64,000 nucleotides of DNA from AG41 sp035943095 (GCA_035943095.1 DASZCN010000114.1:1-64000), one strand, 5' to 3'; positions 17,431 through 26,265 are shown, numbered from the stretch's first letter. Notes: generated by a model from the sequence alone, not told the origin. Numbers and translations are program-made.

Positions 17431-17726
17431 CAGCCTTTCAGCAGGTTGATGTTCTGCAGATTGAGCGTCTGCCGGTGACGGTAAATCGCCAGGAGGATCG
17501 CGAGCCCGACCGCGGCTTCGGCGGCCGCCACGGCCATGACGAAGAACACGAAGATCTGGCCGCCGACGCCGAGCTGTTGTGCGAGCGCCACGAACGTCAG
17601 GTTCACGGCGTTGAGCATCAGCTCGACGCACATGAAGATGACGATCGCGTTGCGTCGCAGCAGAACGCCGGCCACGCCGAGCGTGAACAGGACGGCGGAA
17701 ACGAAGAGTGCCGGGGCGAGGAGCAT
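17430..17726 (-). CDS. nuoK: NADH-quinone oxidoreductase subunit K
   Basis: Small proton-channel subunit, 98 residues, three membrane helices. The conserved glutamates lie in FMCVELMLNAVNL (TM2) and AVAAAEAAVGLA (TM3). Start and stop each overlap the neighbouring nuo genes by one base. Confidence 0.96.
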   Translation of the reverse strand: MLLAPALFVSAVLFTLGVAGVLLRRNAIVIFMCVELMLNAVNLTFVALAQQLGVGGQIFVFFVMAVAAAEAAVGLAILLAIYRHRQTLNLQNINLLKG

Positions 17727-18247
17727 TAGAGCCGGCGCTTGGCGAGGACGACCGCGCCGACCAGCGCCGCGAGCAGCAGCACGCTTGTGATCTCGAAGGG
17801 CACCAGGTACGTGCTGAACAACGGGCGGGCGACGGCCGCCACCATCCCCTGCTCCGCCGCCGCACGCGCCATCGCGTCCGCCGGAAGCGCGAGCTGAGGT
17901 GGTGGCGCGCCAAAGCGCAGCGCCAGCAGCTGAACCATCAGCAGTCCGCTGAGCAGTACCCCCACGCCGAGTCCCCATGCGCCTTTGATGTCGGAGCGGG
18001 CGGCCCTGCCGATGTTCAGCAGCATGATGACGAACAGGAACAGGACCATGATGGCGCCGGCGTACACCAGCACCTGCAGCACGGCGATGAACTGAGCGTC
18101 GAGCAGGACGAACAGCGCGGCGAGCGCGAACAGCGTGACCACCAGCCACAGGGCGCTGGCCACGGGGTTGCGCCGGGTGATGCACAGGTACCCGCTCCAG
18201 ACCGCGAGTCCCCCGAACGCCCAAAAAACAATCACGGTCGGCGTCAC
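17726..18247 (-). CDS. nuoJ: NADH-quinone oxidoreductase subunit J
   Basis: Membrane subunit of complex I, 173 residues, five hydrophobic segments; QVLVYAGAIMVLFLFVIMLL is the conserved TM3 with its pi-bulge region. Start is GTG 18247, one base after the nuoI stop. The next GTG four codons later is an alternative. The loop between TM4 and TM5 is longer than in E. coli. Confidence 0.93.
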   Translation of the reverse strand: MTPTVIVFWAFGGLAVWSGYLCITRRNPVASALWLVVTLFALAALFVLLDAQFIAVLQVLVYAGAIMVLFLFVIMLLNIGRAARSDIKGAWGLGVGVLLSGLLMVQLLALRFGAPPPQLALPADAMARAAAEQGMVAAVARPLFSTYLVPFEITSVLLLAALVGAVVLAKRRL

Positions 18248-18248
18248 G

Positions 18249-18755
18249 CTACTCGCCCTTGGGGTCGGAGGGGTCCCACAGGCTCGAGACCGGGTGGGTC
18301 TGGGCACATAGCCGCTCGAGGTCGTACACGAACCGATCGCGCGAAAACTCCGAGTTCTCGTAGTGCACGCCCACGTGGATCGCCTCTTCCGGACACACCT
18401 CCTGGCAGTAGCCGCAGAACACGCACCGGAACTCATCGATCTCGTAGATGAGGGGATAGCGGTTCCCTGCCTCGTCCTCGCCGGGCACGAGCTTGATGCA
18501 GTTCGCTGGGCAGATCTGGGGGCACAGCCCGCAGGCGACGCACTTCGCCCGCCCCTGCTCGTCGGTGAGCATGCGGTGCGTGCCGCGCCAGCGCGGCGCG
18601 ATCGCCCAATCCGCCGTGCTCTTTTCTTCCGGGTACTGCATCGTGACCTTGGGCCGGAAGATGTGCCGCAGCGTGAGCGTCATCCCCTGGAGCGCGGCGC
18701 GCAGGTACGACGCGCGCGTCCCCGGTCGCTTCACGGTCTTCACGCCGATCGCCAT
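18249..18755 (-). CDS. nuoI: NADH-quinone oxidoreductase subunit I
   Basis: Ferredoxin-like subunit carrying clusters N6a and N6b. Two Cx2Cx2Cx3C motifs: Cys72, 75, 78, 82 and Cys111, 114, 117, 121. Amphipathic N-terminal helix. Length 168. Overlaps the nuoH stop by one base. Confidence 0.97.
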   Translation of the reverse strand: MAIGVKTVKRPGTRASYLRAALQGMTLTLRHIFRPKVTMQYPEEKSTADWAIAPRWRGTHRMLTDEQGRAKCVACGLCPQICPANCIKLVPGEDEAGNRYPLIYEIDEFRCVFCGYCQEVCPEEAIHVGVHYENSEFSRDRFVYDLERLCAQTHPVSSLWDPSDPKGE

Positions 18756-19924
18756 CAGGCGCGCTCCTCGGTCACGGAGCCGGACACGATGCGGCCGCGG
18801 TCGAGCACGAAGAGCAGCGGGATCGCCAGCAGCAGGTTCACACCGAACAGCACCAGGGCGAAACGGGTGTCATACGCCCAGCCGAGCCGATCGTGGAGGA
18901 ACCAGACGGCTGTTGCGATGAGGCTCACGTACGACAGGGCGAGCGGCAGCATCACCTTCCATCCCAGCGCCATGAGCTGGTCGTAGCGGAAGCGCGGGAG
19001 AGTCCAGCGGACCCAGATGAACAGGAACAGGAAGAAGCTCACTTTGAGGGTAAACATCACCAGCGTCGCCACCGTCTTTGCGATGCTCCACGGCGGGACG
19101 TTGTCCCACTGAGTGAAAGGGATGTCGTAGCCGCCGAAGAAGAGCGTCGCCATGAGCGCGGACGCCGTGACCATGTTCGAGTACTCGGCGATATAGAACA
19201 TCGAGAACTTCATCGCGCTGTACTCCGTGTGGTAGCCGGCGATGAGCTCCGATTCCGCCTCGGGCAGGTCGAATGGTAAGCGGTTGGTCTCCGCGAACGC
19301 GGCCACGATGAAGATGAAGCACGCGAGCGACAGCGGGAACACGTTCCACGTCGCGAGCGACGGCGACTGCTTCGCGACGACCTCCGTGAGCGTCACATTG
19401 CCCGCGAGCAGGAGGACCGCCACGGTACTCATCCCGAGCGCGATTTCGTAGGAGATCATCTGCGCGCTGGCCCGCAGGCCGCCCAAGAGCGAGTACTTGT
19501 TGTTCGACGACCATCCCGCGAGCACGATTCCGTACACGCCGAGCGAACCGAACGCGAGGATGTAGAGGAAGCCGACCGGCAGGTTCGCGACCACCATGTC
19601 CACGTCGCCCCACGGCGTGGGCAGTGGTGCGGCGAACGGGATCACCGCGAACGTCAGGAGCGCCGGCACAAACGAAATCGCGGGCGCCAGCATGAACAGG
19701 ACCTTATCGGCCTCGGCGGGCAGCGTCTCCTCTTTGATGAGATTCTTGAGTCCGTCCGCGGCCGGTTGGAGCAGCCCCTGCGGACCGACGCGGTTGGGAC
19801 CGAGCCGGTCCTGCATGAAGGCGCAGATGCGGCGCTCCGCCAGTGTGAGGAGCGCGACGCCGACCATGATCACCGTGAACACCACGAGGATCTTGATGAT
19901 CGACGTGACGAGGAAGAAGGTCAT
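18755..19924 (-). CDS. nuoH: NADH-quinone oxidoreductase subunit H
   Basis: Membrane subunit forming the quinone cavity entrance, 389 residues, about eight helices. Signatures: AERRICAFMQDRLGPNRVGP near the N-terminus and ETNRLPFDLPEAESELIAGY, the conserved charged loop facing NuoB/D. ATGA overlap with the nuoG stop. Confidence 0.97.
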   Translation of the reverse strand: MTFFLVTSIIKILVVFTVIMVGVALLTLAERRICAFMQDRLGPNRVGPQGLLQPAADGLKNLIKEETLPAEADKVLFMLAPAISFVPALLTFAVIPFAAPLPTPWGDVDMVVANLPVGFLYILAFGSLGVYGIVLAGWSSNNKYSLLGGLRASAQMISYEIALGMSTVAVLLLAGNVTLTEVVAKQSPSLATWNVFPLSLACFIFIVAAFAETNRLPFDLPEAESELIAGYHTEYSAMKFSMFYIAEYSNMVTASALMATLFFGGYDIPFTQWDNVPPWSIAKTVATLVMFTLKVSFFLFLFIWVRWTLPRFRYDQLMALGWKVMLPLALSYVSLIATAVWFLHDRLGWAYDTRFALVLFGVNLLLAIPLLFVLDRGRIVSGSVTEERA

Positions 19925-21429
19925 GCCGACACGAGCCCGCGCAGCCCGTCCACCGACGCGGTGAGTCGCTCATGGGCCTCGTCGGCGCTCCCGATACGCT
20001 CGCCGCGCCCGGCCGCCGCCGCCAGCTCCGAGAGCACCCACCACGCTGGCCGCGCCATTCCCGGCGCGGGTTTGGCCTGGAAGTAGCGCTGCGCCCGGCC
20101 GTCGCGGTTCACGAATGTGCCGTCCTCTTCGGCGACGTTGGCGATGGGGAGCACGACGGCCGCCGCGCGGGCGCCCTCGGGGAGGACGGAGCCGGCGTAG
20201 ATCAGGGTCCCCGTGGTCCGCACCACGAGGTCGGGCTCATCGAGGACCAGCACGATCGCGGCACCCTCGGCTGCCGCGAGCGCCGCCGCGTAGTGGCGGG
20301 TGTATCCGAGCAGCTCGGCGCCCTTGGCGTTCGGCGCTCGCTCGGCGCGCAGCGCGAGGTTGGGGACGCCGGCGAGCGGGGCCTCCTCGCCCATGACCAC
20401 CTGGAAGGCGCCCGTCCAGTCGAGCCCGGTGAAGAGCTCGCGCGCGAGGAACAGCGCTTCGGTCGAGGCCCTGGGGGAGACGAGCACCACGGCACGGCCG
20501 CCCGCGCCACGCAGGGAAGTCGCCACCCGCTCGCATGCCTCGTCCCAATCTGTGGCATGCAGCTCTCCATCGCGCTGGACGAGGGGCGCTTCGATGCGGT
20601 CACCTCGGTTCATCCAGCGGTAGTTCATCCGCCCATGGTCGCAGATGAAGTAGCGGTTGATCTCGAGGTTGGGCCGCGGGCGCACCCGCACCACCACGTT
20701 GTCGCGGGTATCGAGCGTGACGTTGCACCCCTGTGAGCAACCGGTACAGATCGACGCGGTCTTGTCGAGCTCCCACGCGCGGGCCTTGTGCAGGAAATCC
20801 TTGGAGAGGAGCGAGCCCACGGGGCAAAGGTCGACGACGTTGCCCGCCCAGGGGTGGTCGAGCCGGCCTTCGGGATGGATCCCGATGTAGGCCCGATCAC
20901 CGCGCTCGGAGACGTTCAAGACCGGTTCTTGCGCGACGTCCTCCATGAAGCGCACGCACCGCGTACACAGGATGCAGCGGTTCGGAACGTACAGGACGTC
21001 GGGCCCGAAGTCTTCCACCGGGTTGAAGCGCTTCGCGTAGTCAGGGCTGTAGCGCGTGGCGGGGCGGCCCTCCTGGAACGTGAAGTCCTGCAGCTCGCAC
21101 TCTCCGGCCTGATCGCAGATCGGGCAGTCGAGCGGATGATTGATCAAGAGCAGCTCCAGCACGCCCATGCGGCCCTGCTTGGCGGGGGCCGATTGCGTGC
21201 GCACGACCATCCCTTCCGCTACCTGCGTGGCACAGGCGATCTGTAACTTCGGCGCCTTCTCGATCTCCACGAGACACATGCGGCACACGCCGGCCACCGG
21301 CAGGCCCGGGTGATAGCAGTAATGCGGCACCAGGACGCCCGCCTGTTTCGCGGCCTCGATCACGAGCGTCCCCTTCGGGACGCTCACGGGCACCGCGTCG
21401 ATCGTGAGGTTGACGAGCTCGTCCGCCAT
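19921..21429 (-). CDS. nuoG: NADH-quinone oxidoreductase subunit G, short form
   Basis: Iron-sulfur subunit of the peripheral arm. [2Fe-2S] ligands Cys38, 49, 52, 66; His/Cys3 cluster His98, Cys102, 105, 111; a further [4Fe-4S] set Cys152, 155, 158, 202; and a CxxCxxxC motif at 228-235 opening the molybdopterin-type domain. At 502 residues it is far shorter than the roughly 900 of E. coli NuoG, because the pseudo-molybdopterin domain is reduced to about 260 residues. The frame ends cleanly against nuoH, so this is a compact form and not a truncation. Confidence 0.94.
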   Translation of the reverse strand: MADELVNLTIDAVPVSVPKGTLVIEAAKQAGVLVPHYCYHPGLPVAGVCRMCLVEIEKAPKLQIACATQVAEGMVVRTQSAPAKQGRMGVLELLLINHPLDCPICDQAGECELQDFTFQEGRPATRYSPDYAKRFNPVEDFGPDVLYVPNRCILCTRCVRFMEDVAQEPVLNVSERGDRAYIGIHPEGRLDHPWAGNVVDLCPVGSLLSKDFLHKARAWELDKTASICTGCSQGCNVTLDTRDNVVVRVRPRPNLEINRYFICDHGRMNYRWMNRGDRIEAPLVQRDGELHATDWDEACERVATSLRGAGGRAVVLVSPRASTEALFLARELFTGLDWTGAFQVVMGEEAPLAGVPNLALRAERAPNAKGAELLGYTRHYAAALAAAEGAAIVLVLDEPDLVVRTTGTLIYAGSVLPEGARAAAVVLPIANVAEEDGTFVNRDGRAQRYFQAKPAPGMARPAWWVLSELAAAAGRGERIGSADEAHERLTASVDGLRGLVSA

Positions 21430-22709
21430 CAGGCTACCATGACCGGCTTGCGCCGTCCGGCGATGTAGTCCTCGAACTCGCTCTTGAAGCGCTTGATGCC
21501 GGACACAACCGGTGCGGCACACGAGTCGGACAGCACGCAGATGGTCTTGCCGGTCATGTTCTCGGAGAGATCGAGCAACAGGTCGAGGTCCGCCATCTTG
21601 CCCTGCCCCGCGAGGATGCGCTCGAGGATCTTCGTGGTCCAGGCGGTCCCTTCCCGGCACTGTGTGCATTGGGCGCAGGACTCGTGCGCGTAAAAGCGCG
21701 CCAGCCGCATGATCTGATAGACCATGTCGGTGGTGTCGTCGAAAACGATCACGCCCCCGGAGCCGAGCATCGAGCCCTTCTCGACGACGCCCTCGTAATC
21801 GAGCAGGCAGCTCTCGGTTTCCTCGCGGTTGAGAATCGGGACCGACGAGCCTCCGGGGATGCACGCCTTGAGCGTGCGACCCGCCCGCATCCCCCCGCAC
21901 AGCTCGTACAGCAGATCCTTGAGCGGGAAACCCATCGTGACTTCGTAATTGCCCGGCTTCTGCACGTGGCCGCAGACGGAGAACAGCTTGGTCCCGGTGC
22001 TCTTGGGAGATGAAAGCGACAGACCCTTGTACCAGGCGGCACCCTGCTTGAGGATGGGCGGCACGGCCGCGAGCGTCTCGACGTTATTGATCGTGGTGGG
22101 CATGCCGAACACGCCCGCCGCGGCGGGAAAGGGTGGCTTGATGCGAGGATTGCCACGCTTGCCCTCGATCGAGTTCATGAGGGCGGTCTCTTCGCCACAG
22201 ATGTACGCGCCCGCCCCGCGGTGCAGGAAGATCTTGATGCCGCCGAACACCTTGGTGGCGTTGGCCTCGGCCAGGGCCCGCTCCATGACGGTCCACGGCT
22301 CGGTGAACTCGCCGCGAATGTAGATGTAGACGACCTCGGCCTGGATCGCGTGCGCCGCGATCGCCGACCCTTCGAGCAGCGCGTGCGGCGTCCACCGCAT
22401 GATCTCGCGGTCCTTGAACGTCCCCGGCTCCGATTCGTCGGCGTTCACGCACAGGTAGTGCGGCTTCTTCTTCTCCTTGGGCATGAACGACCACTTCAGG
22501 CCCGTGGGGAACCCGGCTCCACCGCGCCCGCGCAGACCCGACTCCTTTACGATGTCGATGACCTTCGCGGGCTCCATGGCGAGGGCCTGCGCGAGCACCT
22601 CGTAGCCGCCGCGCTTGACCCAGCCCTTGTAGGTGCGCGCGTCCGCGTCGCCGAAATGCTTCGAGAGGACAACCGTTTCGCGAGGATGCGGCTTGTGGGG
22701 GTAGCCCAT
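21429..22709 (-). CDS. nuoF: NADH-quinone oxidoreductase subunit F
   Basis: Holds FMN, the NADH site and cluster N3; electron entry of complex I. NADH/FMN motifs GLRGRGGAGFPTGLKW and NADESEPGTFKDRE; cluster ligands in ESCAQCTQCREG plus a later Cys in LSDSCAAP. 426 residues from ATG 22709. The open frame continues 21 codons upstream through a heptamer array, but those residues are not part of the family. No Shine-Dalgarno precedes the ATG; the repeat runs right up to it. Confidence 0.95.
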   Translation of the reverse strand: MGYPHKPHPRETVVLSKHFGDADARTYKGWVKRGGYEVLAQALAMEPAKVIDIVKESGLRGRGGAGFPTGLKWSFMPKEKKKPHYLCVNADESEPGTFKDREIMRWTPHALLEGSAIAAHAIQAEVVYIYIRGEFTEPWTVMERALAEANATKVFGGIKIFLHRGAGAYICGEETALMNSIEGKRGNPRIKPPFPAAAGVFGMPTTINNVETLAAVPPILKQGAAWYKGLSLSSPKSTGTKLFSVCGHVQKPGNYEVTMGFPLKDLLYELCGGMRAGRTLKACIPGGSSVPILNREETESCLLDYEGVVEKGSMLGSGGVIVFDDTTDMVYQIMRLARFYAHESCAQCTQCREGTAWTTKILERILAGQGKMADLDLLLDLSENMTGKTICVLSDSCAAPVVSGIKRFKSEFEDYIAGRRKPVMVA

Positions 22710-22711
22710 CA

Positions 22712-22788
22712 ACAATTTCCAATAGCCAATGTCCAATTCCCAATGTCCAATTGAGCATTCACCATTGGACATTCTAGATTCAGCATTC
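22712..22788 (-). repeat. eleven-unit degenerate heptamer array between nuoE and nuoF
   Basis: Read on the minus strand, 22788-22712 divides exactly into eleven 7-bp units related to GAATTGG and ACATTGG. The 10-mer AATGTCCAAT (22773-22764) is the exact reverse complement of ATTGGACATT at 22751-22742 and again at 22737-22728. A 10-bp stem with a 12-nt loop can therefore form in the nuo mRNA. The array fills the only gap longer than 4 bp in the 14-gene operon and is conspicuously AT-rich against its surroundings. Confidence 0.85.
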
Positions 22789-22791
22789 GCC

Positions 22792-23310
22792 TCACTTGTA
22801 TTTCCTCACCAATTCCGGCACCCTTTCCGGCGTCACCGACTCGATGAAGTCGTCGTCGACGAGCACCGGTGTGGCGAAGCCGCAGGCCCCGAGACACTCC
22901 ACCTCGATCACCGTCCACTTCCCATCCGGGCTCGTCGCGCCGAGCTCCTTGGCTCCCGTCGTTTCGAGAAACGCCTTCGCGACCGCCTCTGCTCCGCAAA
23001 TGTTGCACGGCGACGTCGTGCACACCTGGACGAAGTGCCTCCCCACCGGATGCTGATGGTACATGGTGTAGAACGTCACGACGCCCTTCACGTAGGCGGG
23101 CGTGAGACCGAGCACCTCCGCTACTTCCGCCATGTTCCGGTCGGAGATCCAGCCGCGGGCCCGTTGCACGATCCACAACGCCGGAAGCAGCGCCGCTTGC
23201 TTGGTCGGATAACGGGCGAGGATCTCACCGAGCTGATCGAGCACCGCTGCGGTGAAGACGGGCTCGTAGGCTTCAGTGCCCGCGGGCGTGGGGTGCGCCG
23301 TCACGCTCAT
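22792..23310 (-). CDS. nuoE: NADH-quinone oxidoreductase subunit E
   Basis: Thioredoxin-like [2Fe-2S] (N1a) subunit. Ligands Cys97, Cys102, Cys139, Cys143 in the standard C-x4-C and C-x3-C arrangement. 172 residues from ATG 23310, which overlaps the nuoD stop by 4 bp. The longer frame upstream lies over nuoD and is rejected. Confidence 0.95.
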   Translation of the reverse strand: MSVTAHPTPAGTEAYEPVFTAAVLDQLGEILARYPTKQAALLPALWIVQRARGWISDRNMAEVAEVLGLTPAYVKGVVTFYTMYHQHPVGRHFVQVCTTSPCNICGAEAVAKAFLETTGAKELGATSPDGKWTVIEVECLGACGFATPVLVDDDFIESVTPERVPELVRKYK

Positions 23311-24599
23311 CGATCGACCTCGCCCATGACGATGTCCACCGATGCGTTGATCGCGATCAAGTCGCTCAAGAGATGCCCTTCCGCCATCTTCGGCAAGGCC
23401 GCAAGGTTGATGAAAGACGGCGGCCGGATACGCCACCGCACCGGCTTCGCTGTGCCGTCCGATACGAGGTAAGTGCCCAGCTCCCCCTTGGGATTCTCGA
23501 TCCCAAGGTACGCCTCGCCCACCGGCGCCTTCACGCCCTCCATCACCTGCTTGAAGTGATAGATCATGGCTTCCATGTCGTTCATCGCGCGGGACTTAGG
23601 AGGAAGAATCAGTCGCGGATCCGGCACATTGATGGGCCCATCGGGCAAACGCTCGAGCGCCTGCTGCAAGATCCGGTTGGATTGGGTGCACTCCTCGAGC
23701 CGCACCAGGTACCGGTCGTACACGTCGCCGTGCTCGCCGACGACCACGTCGAAGTCGTACGTCTCGTACCCAAGGTAGGGCGTGTCCTTGCGGACGTCGT
23801 AGCGCACGCCGCTGGCCCGCAGCATCGGGCCGGAGAGCGAGTAATTGATCGCTTCTGCGGCCGTGAGCGTCCCCACCCCCTGCGTGCGGCCGATCCAGAC
23901 CGCATTGCGGGTAAGGACGCGGTCGACTTCCGCGAGGGTCTTGGGGAACGTCTGCGTGAAGTGGCGCAGCCCTTCGACGAATCGGTCGGGGATGTCCGCC
24001 ATCAACCCGCCCACGCGGGTCACGCTGGTGGTGAGCCGCGCCCCGGTCCACATCTCCTGGAGATTGTAGATCCGTTCCCGTTCCTGAAACGTCCACAGGA
24101 AGGGGGTAAAGGCCCCCAGGTCGATGGAGGTGGTGCCGAGCCAGACCATGTGCGAGATGATCCGGCTCATCTCGCAGGCGATCACCCGCAGCACCGTGCA
24201 GCGGGGGGTGATATCGATCCCCATGAGCTTTTCCACGGCGAGCGCGAAGCCGACGTTGTTCGCCATCGGCGACAGGTAGTCGGTCCGGTCGGTCAGCGGA
24301 ATGATCTGGTTGTAGTGGCGGTATTCACCGAGCTTCTCGAAGCCGGAGTGCAGGTAGCCGACGTGCGGGATCACCCGGACGACCGTCTCCCCGTCGAGCT
24401 CCACCACTAACCGCAGGACGCCATGCGTGGCGGGATGCTGGGGCCCGATGTTGATGAGCATATGCTCGCCCGCGAGCCCCGGCTCCTCGAGTGCCGACCC
24501 TCCCCCTGGCTCCGCAACGGTGAGCGGCAGGCGCGTCGGTTGCCCCTGCGCGTCGACGCCCAGCGTCGCGAGCTCGAGCTCGATGGTGCGCTTGCTCAT
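23307..24599 (-). CDS. nuoD: NADH-quinone oxidoreductase subunit D
   Basis: 49-kDa subunit forming the quinone site, related to hydrogenase large subunits. NIGPQHPATHGVLR carries the conserved histidine of the quinone-binding loop. A 30-residue N-terminal extension precedes the first conserved block. Length 430. Overlaps nuoC by 4 bp. Confidence 0.96.
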   Translation of the reverse strand: MSKRTIELELATLGVDAQGQPTRLPLTVAEPGGGSALEEPGLAGEHMLINIGPQHPATHGVLRLVVELDGETVVRVIPHVGYLHSGFEKLGEYRHYNQIIPLTDRTDYLSPMANNVGFALAVEKLMGIDITPRCTVLRVIACEMSRIISHMVWLGTTSIDLGAFTPFLWTFQERERIYNLQEMWTGARLTTSVTRVGGLMADIPDRFVEGLRHFTQTFPKTLAEVDRVLTRNAVWIGRTQGVGTLTAAEAINYSLSGPMLRASGVRYDVRKDTPYLGYETYDFDVVVGEHGDVYDRYLVRLEECTQSNRILQQALERLPDGPINVPDPRLILPPKSRAMNDMEAMIYHFKQVMEGVKAPVGEAYLGIENPKGELGTYLVSDGTAKPVRWRIRPPSFINLAALPKMAEGHLLSDLIAINASVDIVMGEVDR

Positions 24600-25213
24600 T
24601 CGGAGTGGGGCAGCTTGCCGCGCTCACCGCGGCGCAGCCGCTCCTTCATCTCCGGGGGGAGCTCTTCGAACTCCTCGGCGATCGACAGCTCTTCCATGGA
24701 GTAGTGGGCTTCCGGGTTGGCCCCCAACGCCTGGCGCACCTGCTCCGCGCGGCTGAACCGGCCCCGGAGTGGAAAGTCCTTTCGCAGCGGATATCCCTCG
24801 GCGTACGTCTCCCACATGAGAATGCGACGCAGGTCCGGGTGACCTTTGAATGTGACGCCGAACATGTCGAACGTCTCGCGCTCCAGCCAGTTGGCACCGC
24901 GCCAGAGCGGGACGACGGAATCGACCGTCAAATCCCCCGTCGGGTCGAGCTCGACCTTCACGCGCAGGTCGGCGCGCCGATCGAGCGAGCGCAGGTTGTA
25001 TACGACCTCGAGGGGGCGCTCGCGGTCGCGGTACTCGACCGCGGTGACGTCGACTAGGTAGTCGTACCGCTGGTCGGGTGTGTCGCGCAGCCATCTGAGA
25101 ACGTCGAGCATCCGCTCGCGGTGTACATACACGATCGTATCGCCGCACGACTCGAGGGCGCGGCCAATCGCGCTGCCGAAGGTCGCTCGGAGGGCGTCGA
25201 CGGACGGATTCAC
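24596..25213 (-). CDS. nuoC: NADH-quinone oxidoreductase subunit C
   Basis: 30-kDa peripheral-arm subunit, 205 residues. The ERETFDMFGVTFKGHPDLRR block and the following ETYAEGYPLRKDFPL are diagnostic. nuoC and nuoD are separate here, unlike the E. coli fusion. Overlaps nuoB by 4 bp. Confidence 0.96.
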   Translation of the reverse strand: MNPSVDALRATFGSAIGRALESCGDTIVYVHRERMLDVLRWLRDTPDQRYDYLVDVTAVEYRDRERPLEVVYNLRSLDRRADLRVKVELDPTGDLTVDSVVPLWRGANWLERETFDMFGVTFKGHPDLRRILMWETYAEGYPLRKDFPLRGRFSRAEQVRQALGANPEAHYSMEELSIAEEFEELPPEMKERLRRGERGKLPHSE

Positions 25214-25830
25214 GCCGAGCGGAACTGGTGGATGGAGTTGCCGAACGGCTCCGAGATCTCGTCGATCGTCTCGGGCGGGAGCCGCAACCCTCGCTCGTCC
25301 AGGGGTTGCTCCTCCCGCCGCGCGACGCCGTCGAACAGCGACTCGCCCTTGATCTTCTTGTGGAGCAGCAGGATGCCGTACAACAACCCCTCGGGGCGCG
25401 GCGGGCAGCCGGGCACGTAGACGTCCACCGGGATGATCGTGTCGATGCCCTGGACCATGGCGTAGTTATCGAAGATGCCGCCCGTCGACGCGCAGGCTCC
25501 CATGGAGATGACCCATTTCGGCTGCGGCATCTGATCGTAGATGCGGCGGATCACGGGCGCGAGCTTGAACGGCAGGCGGCCGGCGCAGATGAGCACGTCG
25601 GCTTGCCGGGGCGAAAACGCCTGCCGCTCCATCCCGAAGCGCGCGAAGTCGAACCGGCTGGCGGCCGTCGCCATGAACTCGATCGCGCAGCACGCGGTGC
25701 CGAACGGCATCGGCCACAGCGAGTTCGCGCGAGACGAGTTCACCGCCCAGTCGACCAGGTCCTGAAACTTGGCCAACAAGTAATTGGGACTCTGGCCGGC
25801 GACTTCCTTCGTTTCCAGGACCCGCTTCAT
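25210..25830 (-). CDS. nuoB: NADH-quinone oxidoreductase subunit B
   Basis: Carries terminal cluster N2. Ligands Cys47 and Cys48 (tandem), Cys113 in MGACASTGG and Cys142 in PGCPPRPE. 206 residues including an acidic C-terminal tail of about 40 residues beyond the core. Starts 4 bp after nuoA. Confidence 0.97.
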   Translation of the reverse strand: MKRVLETKEVAGQSPNYLLAKFQDLVDWAVNSSRANSLWPMPFGTACCAIEFMATAASRFDFARFGMERQAFSPRQADVLICAGRLPFKLAPVIRRIYDQMPQPKWVISMGACASTGGIFDNYAMVQGIDTIIPVDVYVPGCPPRPEGLLYGILLLHKKIKGESLFDGVARREEQPLDERGLRLPPETIDEISEPFGNSIHQFRSA

Positions 25831-25834
25831 GGGT

Positions 25835-26233
25835 TCAGTCCCATTCCAAGGCTCCGCGCTTCCACGCGTAGACGTATCCGACCGCGAGAATCAGCATGAA
25901 CACGAGCCCCTCCACCAGCAGGAACCCCGTGCTCGGTCCCCCTCCCCCTCCCGCCCCCCCTACCCCTCCCGCGCTGCCGAAGAAGATCGTGCCCCAGGGA
26001 ATCAAGAACACCGTCTCGATATCGAACACGATGAACAGCATCGCCACCAGATAGAACTTCACTGAGAAGCGTTCGTGCGCATCCCCGAGCGGCGGCATCC
26101 CGCTCTCGTATGGAGTGCTCTTCAAGACCGTGGGCTTGCGCGGCGCGAGGAGATGGGAGAGCCCGATCAACAGAAACGCGTTGAACGCGACGAAGCCGAA
26201 CAGGAGCAGGAAGGAGAGATAGGGCTGGTTCAT
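25835..26233 (-). CDS. nuoA: NADH-quinone oxidoreductase subunit A
   Basis: Three-helix membrane subunit, 132 residues, first gene of the operon. KSTPYESGMPPLGDAHERF holds the conserved loop, followed by FIVFDIETVFLIPW (TM2). Between TM2 and TM3, residues 87-100 are a Gly-rich insertion from a G-rich tract. The ATG at 26233 has no recognisable Shine-Dalgarno. Confidence 0.95.
   Translation of the reverse strand: MNQPYLSFLLLFGFVAFNAFLLIGLSHLLAPRKPTVLKSTPYESGMPPLGDAHERFSVKFYLVAMLFIVFDIETVFLIPWGTIFFGSAGGVGGAGGGGGPSTGFLLVEGLVFMLILAVGYVYAWKRGALEWD
25938..25970 (-). repeat. G-rich hexamer tract in nuoA with quadruplex potential
   Basis: On the nuoA coding strand six consecutive G-runs of three or more are separated by one or two bases, in 6-bp steps resembling GGGAGG. 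This satisfies the common G-quadruplex rule (four G-runs, loops 1-7). It encodes the Gly-rich loop between TM2 and TM3. Confidence 0.7.
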
Positions 26234-26239
26234 GAGTTC

Positions 26240-26253
26240 GTGAAAAAATTCAC
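26240..26253. promoter_or_regulatory. inverted repeat in the nuoA leader
   Basis: GTGAA-AAAA-TTCAC, 5-bp arms around a 4-base spacer, starting 7 bp before the nuoA ATG where a Shine-Dalgarno would be expected. It could be an operator or a weak hairpin; function is inferred from position only. Confidence 0.35.
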
Positions 26254-26265
26254 TTGGCTCGGCGA

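Noticed and set aside
19921..21429. NuoG truncated by frameshift
   Set aside because: The stop overlaps the nuoH start in a regular ATGA and no continuing NuoG-like frame exists downstream.
22710..22772. N-terminal extension of NuoF encoded by the array
   Set aside because: The 21 residues come from heptamer repeats and precede the family's normal start; ATG 22709 is preferred.
22712..22788. CRISPR array
   Set aside because: Units are 7 bp, contiguous, without spacers, and no cas genes are present.
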